From positions 1-64,000 of the forward strand of contig CAKTMC010000011.1 of the NCBI GenBank assembly GCA_934573735.1: 64,000 nt of DNA. The letters run 5' to 3'. Shown one piece after another: positions 58,730-64,000 of this stretch (its first letter is position 1; each line of letters starts with the position of its first letter). Under the pieces are notes generated by a model that had not been told where the DNA came from, did not search any database, and saw nothing but the letters and a program-made list of their open reading frames with translations. A program made the translations under genes and the position numbers. The stretch comes from an uncultured Oscillospiraceae bacterium. GTDB lineage: Bacteria > Bacillota > Clostridia > Oscillospirales > Oscillospiraceae.

Positions 58730-59855
58730 ATATATTCTTCAGCTTTTCATAGCTGAGGCTGCCGTTGCAGGGAACGACCAGCGGAGTATTCCAGCGATAA
58801 TCGCCCCACATCTGCTCGTCATTCTTCAAAAAGCCCGCTGACATACCGTTTTCGATGCAGGCAGTGACGTCCACATGATAATACGCGCCGTCAAGCCGCA
58901 CAATGTTCCAGCAATGATTTTCCCAGTTGAGCTGCCCATATACGACTATACACTCCAAATCGAGCTGACGGCAAAGCTCATAAAAGGCCAGCGCTATGCC
59001 CTCGTTCCCGGCATAGCCGTAGCGCAGGGCGGAATATGCCGAGTCGTAGCCGAGCAGCGGCTCATAGCGCGTATTCTCGACCAGATATTCACAGGCGGTA
59101 AGCGCGCGCTGCGCCTCGCTCTGCCGTCTTTCAACGGGGCTGAAAATCGAGTCAAGCTTCTTGACATTGCTCAAAAAGGCTGCGCGCTCATCGTTTTCTA
59201 TGCCGTAATCCAAGCTTATCTCATATAGCCTCTGCATACTCGTGCCGGTATATAAATCGACGCGAACATCGGGCTTTTTCGGCAGGCACAGGGGATTTGC
59301 GGTATAGACCTTACGGACAAGCTCCGCCATATCGTCCTCGGTGTAGGTGCTTGCGTTTATCAAAAGGACGAGCCTCGGCTTAAAGGCAGTGAGCGCCGAG
59401 AGAATAATCTCCGCTGCGCCGCTTGAATACGGCAGACATATTATATCCTCAACGGCGGCGCGGCTCTCGGCGTATGTGATATATACGCTCGCCTCGTAGT
59501 GGGTGACGATTTTATTCACGTCATACGCCATATTCTCAACGCAGTAGGCGCAGAGGGCGTTCTGCGTGCGAACCTCCCAGCAGGCGCTGGCAAGATCCTC
59601 GGTCATGTCGCCGTCATACGCCACGTCGAAGGCGATCTTACCCTCGCTCACGCCGCGCGAGACAAGCTCCGATATCTCAAGCTTGAGCGCCTGATAGCTC
59701 TTGACCACAACGCGCCCATCATCGTCCGGGCTTGTCTGCGCCGCGGGGACATAGTCGCTCACCACCTCGTATGTCTTTTCATACACGCCGCCGCAGCCGC
59801 ACAGCGAAAGCGCCAGTGCAGCCGTCAGGCATATTGCGGTGAGACGTTTTTTCAT
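58728..59855 (-). CDS. Transglutaminase-fold lipoprotein lacking the catalytic Cys
   Basis: The 375-residue protein starts with a lipoprotein signal ('LALSLCGCGG'). The C-terminal third has the bacterial transglutaminase-like pattern, with His in 'WENHCWNIVRLDG' (about 314) and Asp in 'YYHVDVTACI' (about 329). At the nucleophile position, where homologues have 'VCEGYALAF', it reads 'GNEGIALAF' (Asn about 284). So it is probably a non-catalytic binding protein. I start at the ATG of MKKRLTAICL, with GAGGTG upstream; the frame upstream is open but unsupported. Confidence 0.8.
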   Translation of the reverse strand: MKKRLTAICLTAALALSLCGCGGVYEKTYEVVSDYVPAAQTSPDDDGRVVVKSYQALKLEISELVSRGVSEGKIAFDVAYDGDMTEDLASACWEVRTQNALCAYCVENMAYDVNKIVTHYEASVYITYAESRAAVEDIICLPYSSGAAEIILSALTAFKPRLVLLINASTYTEDDMAELVRKVYTANPLCLPKKPDVRVDLYTGTSMQRLYEISLDYGIENDERAAFLSNVKKLDSIFSPVERRQSEAQRALTACEYLVENTRYEPLLGYDSAYSALRYGYAGNEGIALAFYELCRQLDLECIVVYGQLNWENHCWNIVRLDGAYYHVDVTACIENGMSAGFLKNDEQMWGDYRWNTPLVVPCNGSLSYEKLKNI

Positions 59856-59857
59856 TA

Positions 59858-60745
59858 TTACTTCACCTCGGAAATGCTCTCGAAGCCGTTGCCGAAAACG
59901 TTCTTCGCGTCGGTCACGATGAAGAAGGCCTTCTCGTCCACGTTTCTGACTATACGGCGAATTTCGGGTATCTGGGTGCGCTTGATGACGCACATTATGA
60001 CCTCCTTCTTGCGGTGAGAGTATGCGCCCTCGCCCTCAAGAATGGTCACGCCGCGGTGTATGTGCCCGGTGGTTATCTGCTTTATCAGAGCCTCGCTGTT
60101 CTCGCTGATTATGTAGCATATGCTGGAGTTATCAATACCGTAGAGCACAAGGTCTACCACTCTGCTGACAACGAACATACCTATAAGCGAATACATGGCG
60201 CTCTCATACTTATTCAGAACGAGCGCATACGCCGTCACTATGGCAACGTCGATTATCAGGATTATCGTGCCGAAGTTTATATGCTGGTTTCTCTGACGGA
60301 GGAATTTTGCGACGATGTCAATGCCGCCCGTGGACGCGCCCACGAAGAAGATAAGCCCGTAGCCGAAGCCCTTGATAACGCCGCCTATAATACTGGCAAG
60401 CATGGGGTCATGCGTCATGACTATGCCGGTGAGGGCGAAAACGTCAACAAACACGGACGACAATACCGTACCCACCAGAGAGCCGACGAGAAAAGGAAGT
60501 CCGAAGTGCTTCCACGCTACGATAAACAGCGGGATATTGATAATAAGCGACATCATACCGACGGGGAAGCCCGTGAAGTGATTGATAATCATTGAAACGC
60601 CGGCGACGCCGCCCGAAACGATATTGTTCGGGTACATGAAAAACTGAAAGCCCACAGCGTAAATCACTGACCCGACAAAAATCAAAAGGTACTTGATTAT
60701 CTTTTTGACCGCTTCAATCTGAGTTAGTTTGCCAATAGTTGCCAT
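59858..60745 (-). CDS. YitT family membrane protein (DUF2179)
   Basis: The 295-residue protein has five or six membrane segments in the first 190 residues ('YAVGFQFFMYPNNIVSGGVAGVSMIINHFTGFPVGMMSLIINIPLFIVAWKHFG' is the YitT opening). A C-terminal DUF2179 domain follows ('YGIDNSSICYIISENSEALIKQITTGHIHRGVTILEGEGAYSHRKKEVIMCVIKRTQIPEIRRIVR'). It is widespread in Firmicutes and its transport role is unproven. The stop is 2 bp before the downstream lipoprotein start. Confidence 0.94.
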   Translation of the reverse strand: MATIGKLTQIEAVKKIIKYLLIFVGSVIYAVGFQFFMYPNNIVSGGVAGVSMIINHFTGFPVGMMSLIINIPLFIVAWKHFGLPFLVGSLVGTVLSSVFVDVFALTGIVMTHDPMLASIIGGVIKGFGYGLIFFVGASTGGIDIVAKFLRQRNQHINFGTIILIIDVAIVTAYALVLNKYESAMYSLIGMFVVSRVVDLVLYGIDNSSICYIISENSEALIKQITTGHIHRGVTILEGEGAYSHRKKEVIMCVIKRTQIPEIRRIVRNVDEKAFFIVTDAKNVFGNGFESISEVK

Positions 60746-60767
60746 TTTGCATCAATCCTCGACTTTT

Positions 60768-63008
60768 TTAATCATCTATTATCGAAAGCTGCTGTTCCTC
60801 TCTGTCCTCGGGCTTGAGTATAGCCCCGGCCGCCGGGAGAGAGCGTACCCTATAGCGGCTCATGTTCCTTATCTGTGTCTCCCCTACCGGCAGGGCGCGA
60901 ATCAGAACGCGCTTTGCCTTGAGACTCATCACGCCGACGCCCTGAGTGCTGCGGCTGCTCTTCGGCTGAAGGAGCGAGGTATTGAATACCAGCGCCCTGT
61001 CGTCGCTCGAATAGCAGGCAAGGTCAAGCTCCTCCTCAAGCGGAATGACCGCGACGAGGGGGCTTTTATCGGAATATGCGTTGACAAGCTTTTTGCGGTT
61101 TGTCTTTGTCTCATAGGCAGAGCACTCGATGCGCGCTATCTTGCCGTTTTCAAAGACGAGCAAGAGCTGCTTTTTGTACTCGCCGGGGTCCACCATCGTC
61201 AGCACGCTCTCGCCCTCGTCCATTTGCAGGCGCGTGGGAAGATACACGCCGAGCGCGGAGGCCTTTGTCTCCTCCATGTCGCAGAGGCGAAGCTTATATA
61301 TCTGCTGCTTATCGGTGAAAATCAGCAAATCGTGACGGTTGGAGGACTCAAGGCTCAGGCACAGCGCGTCCCCGTCCTTATACTTCTGCTCGCCGCTCAT
61401 GCGCAGAGACTGCGGGGTGATTTTCTTGAAATAGCCCTCGCGGGACAAAAACAGCGTGACGGGGTAATCCTCGACCTGCTCCTCTTCCTCGTCCTCGGCG
61501 ATATCGCTTGCGTAGGCGATGCTGCTGCGGCGCGGCACGGGGTACTTTTTATTTATCGACTTCAGCTCGTCAATGATGATATTCCTGACGCGGCGGCGGC
61601 TTTTCAGCACGTCCTCAAGGTCTGCAATATCCCGCTCCAGCTCCTCGGTCTCCGCGGTACGGCGCAGAATATACTCGCGGTTAATGTTTCTGAGCTTTAT
61701 CTCCGCGACGTATTCCGCCTGAACCTGGTCTATGCCGAAGCCGACCATGAGGTTCGGCACGACCTCGCTTTCAAGCTCTGTATTGCGGATTATCTCTATC
61801 GCTCTGTCGATATCCAGAAGTATGCGCTCAAGGCCCTGCAGGAGATGAAGCTTTTCTTTTTTCTTCTCAAGCTCGTGATATACGCGGCGGCGGACACATT
61901 CGGTGCGCCATGCCGTCCACTCCTCAAGAATTTCCCCGACGCCCATAACGCGCGGACTGCCGCCGACAAGGATATTGAAGTTGCAGGAGAAGCTGTCCTG
62001 AAGCGTAGTGAGGCGGAAAAGCTTTTGCATAAGCTTCTCCGGGTCAACGCCGCGCTTTAGCTCGATGGCGATTTTGAGTCCGCCGAGATCCGTCTCGTCG
62101 CGCATATCGTTTATCTCGCGTATCTTTCCCGCCTTAATAAGCTCCGCCGACTTGTCGATTATCGCCTCGGTCGTCGTCGTGTAGGGTATCTCGTATATCT
62201 CGATGATATTTTCCTTCGGCAGATGCCTCCATTTTGCGCGCAGCTTCACACTGCCGCGCCCGCTTTTATAGATGCTCTCCATCTCGGCGCGGTCATAGAC
62301 TATCTCGCCGCCAGTCGGGAAATCGGGTGCGGGCATGGTGGAAAGTATATCGTGCTCGGGATCGCGCAGCCATGCTATCGTCGTCTCGCAGACCTCGTTG
62401 AGGTTAAAGCCGCAGACCTGACTTGCCATGCCGACGGCAATGCCGAGATTTGCGGAGACAAGCACGTTCGGGAAGGCCGTGGGCAGCAGGCTCGGCTCGA
62501 GCATACTGCCGTCATAGTTATCGACAAAATCAACGGTGCTCCGGTCGATATCGCGGAAAATCTCGGCGCATATCGGCGCAAGCTTTGCCTCGGTATAACG
62601 GGAGGCGGCATAGGACATATCGCGGGAAAAGACCTTGCCGAAGTTGCCCTTCGACTCGACAAAGGGCGTGAGCAGCGCTTCATATCCCGTGGAGAGACGA
62701 ACCATAGTCTCATAAATCGCGGCATCGCCGTGAGGGTTCAGGCGCATGGTCTGACCGACGATATTTGCGCTCTTAGTACGGCTGCCGGTCAAAAGCCCCA
62801 TTTTATACATGGTATAGAGGAGCTTGCGGTGCGAGGGCTTGAAGCCGTCTATCTCCGGAATGGCGCGGGACATGATGACGCTCATCGCATAGGGCATGAA
62901 GTTTGTCTCCAGCGTCTCGGTTATGGGCTGCTCGAGTACCTCGGCACGCAGACCTACGACGTTCGGGTTATTGAATTTTTTTGCTTCCTGTTCCTTTTTC
63001 TTAGCCAT
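60768..63008 (-). CDS. parC: DNA topoisomerase IV subunit A (ParC-like)
   Basis: The 746-residue type IIA topoisomerase subunit A decatenates chromosomes. It has 'NFMPYAMSVIMSRAIPEIDGFKPSHRKLLYTMYKMG' near 35-70 and the active-site Tyr in 'DMSYAASRYTEAKLAPI' near 135. 'PHGDAAIYETMVRLS' is the region mutated in quinolone resistance. The C-terminal part has only a partial beta-pinwheel. It is about 100 residues shorter than GyrA, in line with ParC of Clostridia, and it lies next to parE. Confidence 0.94.
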   Translation of the reverse strand: MAKKKEQEAKKFNNPNVVGLRAEVLEQPITETLETNFMPYAMSVIMSRAIPEIDGFKPSHRKLLYTMYKMGLLTGSRTKSANIVGQTMRLNPHGDAAIYETMVRLSTGYEALLTPFVESKGNFGKVFSRDMSYAASRYTEAKLAPICAEIFRDIDRSTVDFVDNYDGSMLEPSLLPTAFPNVLVSANLGIAVGMASQVCGFNLNEVCETTIAWLRDPEHDILSTMPAPDFPTGGEIVYDRAEMESIYKSGRGSVKLRAKWRHLPKENIIEIYEIPYTTTTEAIIDKSAELIKAGKIREINDMRDETDLGGLKIAIELKRGVDPEKLMQKLFRLTTLQDSFSCNFNILVGGSPRVMGVGEILEEWTAWRTECVRRRVYHELEKKKEKLHLLQGLERILLDIDRAIEIIRNTELESEVVPNLMVGFGIDQVQAEYVAEIKLRNINREYILRRTAETEELERDIADLEDVLKSRRRVRNIIIDELKSINKKYPVPRRSSIAYASDIAEDEEEEQVEDYPVTLFLSREGYFKKITPQSLRMSGEQKYKDGDALCLSLESSNRHDLLIFTDKQQIYKLRLCDMEETKASALGVYLPTRLQMDEGESVLTMVDPGEYKKQLLLVFENGKIARIECSAYETKTNRKKLVNAYSDKSPLVAVIPLEEELDLACYSSDDRALVFNTSLLQPKSSRSTQGVGVMSLKAKRVLIRALPVGETQIRNMSRYRVRSLPAAGAILKPEDREEQQLSIIDD

Positions 63009-63011
63009 GAT

Positions 63012-63302
63012 TTATCTTCTTTTCTTCGTTTTCTTCCCGGTCGCAAGGTTTCTGTGGCAGCGCGGGCAATCCTTGAGTGCGAGCACGCCCAGCATGATGT
63101 GCTTGCCGCAGTAGGGGCAGCGGCAGAACTGATATACGCATATGATCGTGCCGACGAAGATGACCGTCGTCAGCGCGACAAAGCCATACTGATAGTAGCT
63201 CCCCTCGGGGCAGAGGAGACTTATAACGCAGCTTACGCTCGCCGCGACTACGAGGCGTATCGCAAGCTTTCTGCCGTATTCAAAGGAATTTCCGGAATTC
63301 AT
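63012..63302 (-). CDS. Small membrane protein with zinc ribbon
   Basis: The 96-residue protein has two membrane segments (about residues 14-32 and 40-60), followed by 'CRCPYCGKHIMLGVLALKDCPRCHRN', a CxxC-CxxC zinc ribbon, and a basic tail. It lies between parE and parC in the same direction, only 3 bp before parC. Function unknown. Confidence 0.8.
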   Translation of the reverse strand: MNSGNSFEYGRKLAIRLVVAASVSCVISLLCPEGSYYQYGFVALTTVIFVGTIICVYQFCRCPYCGKHIMLGVLALKDCPRCHRNLATGKKTKKRR

Positions 63303-63329
63303 ATTATTCTCCTGTATATTAGATTTTTA

Positions 63330-64000
63330 TTATGACAAGTCCGCCATGTCGAGGTACTTGTGACCCTCAAGCGCTATATGCTCCTTGCGTCCTGCAAGGT
63401 CGTCGCCCAAAAGCAGGTCAAAGCTCTTTGCCATAAGCTCCGCGTCCTCTGGCATTACGCGGATAAGACGGCGCGTCTCGGGGTTCATCGTAGTCATCCA
63501 CATCATGTCCGGGTCGTTCTCACCAAGACCCTTGCTGCGGCTGATGCTTGCCTTCGCGCCCTTGAGCGAGTCTATTATCTCTGCCTTCTCGCGGTCGGAG
63601 TAGGCAAAATAGGTCTTGCCCTTGCTCTCTATCTCGTATAGCGGCGACTCGGCGATATAGACATAGCCCTCTCTGATAAGCGTCGGGACAAGGCGATAGA
63701 GCATGGTGAGGATGAGCGTGCGTATCTGGAAGCCGTCCACGTCCGCGTCGGTGCAGATAATGACCTTGCTCCAGCGGAGATTATTTATATCAAAGCTCGA
63801 CAGCTCCTTGGTGTGCTTGTCCTTGACCTCGACGCCGCAGCCGAGCACCTTCATGAGGTCGGTTATGACGTCGCTTTTGAAGATGCGGACATAGTCCGCC
63901 TTCAGGCAGTTGAGTATCTTGCCGCGAACGGGCATGATGCCCTGAAACTCCGCGTCACGCGAAAGCTTACACGCGCCGAGTGCGGAGTCGCCCTCCACGA
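63330..64000 (-). CDS. parE: DNA topoisomerase IV subunit B (ParE-like), cut by the window end
   Basis: This is the C-terminal 223 residues of a GyrB/ParE-type subunit; the ATPase domain lies beyond base 64000. The TOPRIM domain shows 'VEGDSALGACKLSRDAEFQGIMPVRGKILN' at the edge and 'VIICTDADVDGFQIRTLILTMLYRL' (the DxD metal site). The C-terminus 'LIRVMPEDAELMAKSFDLLLGDDLAGRKEHI' matches the family. The pairing with parC supports ParE. Confidence 0.93.
   Translation of the reverse strand, partial: VEGDSALGACKLSRDAEFQGIMPVRGKILNCLKADYVRIFKSDVITDLMKVLGCGVEVKDKHTKELSSFDINNLRWSKVIICTDADVDGFQIRTLILTMLYRLVPTLIREGYVYIAESPLYEIESKGKTYFAYSDREKAEIIDSLKGAKASISRSKGLGENDPDMMWMTTMNPETRRLIRVMPEDAELMAKSFDLLLGDDLAGRKEHIALEGHKYLDMADLS

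Overview
The window looks like chromosome of a spore-forming, anaerobic member of the Clostridia, most like the gut Oscillospiraceae/Ruminococcaceae. The signs are an alpha/beta-type small acid-soluble spore protein, a SpoVB-family flippase, PdaB-like deacetylases, a Rex redox repressor, a 2-hydroxyacyl-CoA dehydratase pair, DUF6273 and BspA-type leucine-rich-repeat proteins, and a moderately high GC content with frequent ATGA-type gene overlaps. This assignment is inferred from gene content; no rRNA marker is present.

Layout. 1-1.3 kb: the end of a secreted BspA-like LRR protein with a (Glu-Gln-Pro)16 linker. 1.7-9.9 kb: a surface-polysaccharide operon (polymerase, glycosyltransferase, flippase, the CapE-CapF-CapG route to UDP-N-acetyl-L-fucosamine, and a LicD transferase). 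10-14.5 kb: patatin-like lipase, PdaB-like deacetylase, a large lipoprotein and a SASP. 14.7-24.1 kb: a complete type I-C CRISPR-Cas system (cas3; cas5c-cas8c-cas7c-cas4-cas1-cas2) with an 18-spacer array, a leader promoter and an operon terminator. 24.3-28.3 kb: isochorismatase-like hydrolase and a 910-residue Fe-S flavoprotein followed by hypA.

28.7-32.1 kb is the most unusual region. Six small AT-rich genes of unrelated families (zinc ribbon, polytopic membrane protein, HExxH metallopeptidase-like, NTF2-like, Sel1-like, DUF4375-like) all point the same way. Each is preceded by a copy of one ~100-bp repeat carrying an extended -10 promoter. The array begins with only the right half of the repeat and ends with only the left half, as expected if each mobile unit were [right half - gene - left half]. 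This resembles an integron cassette array in architecture, but no attC core and no integrase are visible. I regard it as the best candidate for a new system.

32.3-44.9 kb is mainly housekeeping: DegV, an XRE membrane regulator with an iron alcohol dehydrogenase, two 2-hydroxyacyl-CoA dehydratase subunits, mnmE, rex, an ECF sigma/anti-sigma pair (the anti-sigma apparently starts at ACG), dusB, xth and trmB. 45-50.4 kb: a polyamine ABC transporter operon (potA-potB-potCD, the last a permease/binding-protein fusion) read leftward from a strong promoter through a ~300-nt structured leader. The leader ends in an intrinsic terminator directly upstream of the potA ribosome-binding site. Inverted copies of a ~126-bp intergenic repeat flank the operon. 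50.4-64 kb: lipoproteins, a Cytidylate_kin2-type kinase, a SpoVB-like flippase, the riboflavin transporter ribU under an FMN riboswitch, a SLOG protein, a HAD phosphatase, a P-loop ATPase, a transglutaminase-fold lipoprotein lacking its catalytic Cys, a YitT protein, and topoisomerase IV (parC, and parE cut by the window end).

I saw no tRNA or rRNA genes, no transposase and no integrase, although I could not run a covariance-model search.
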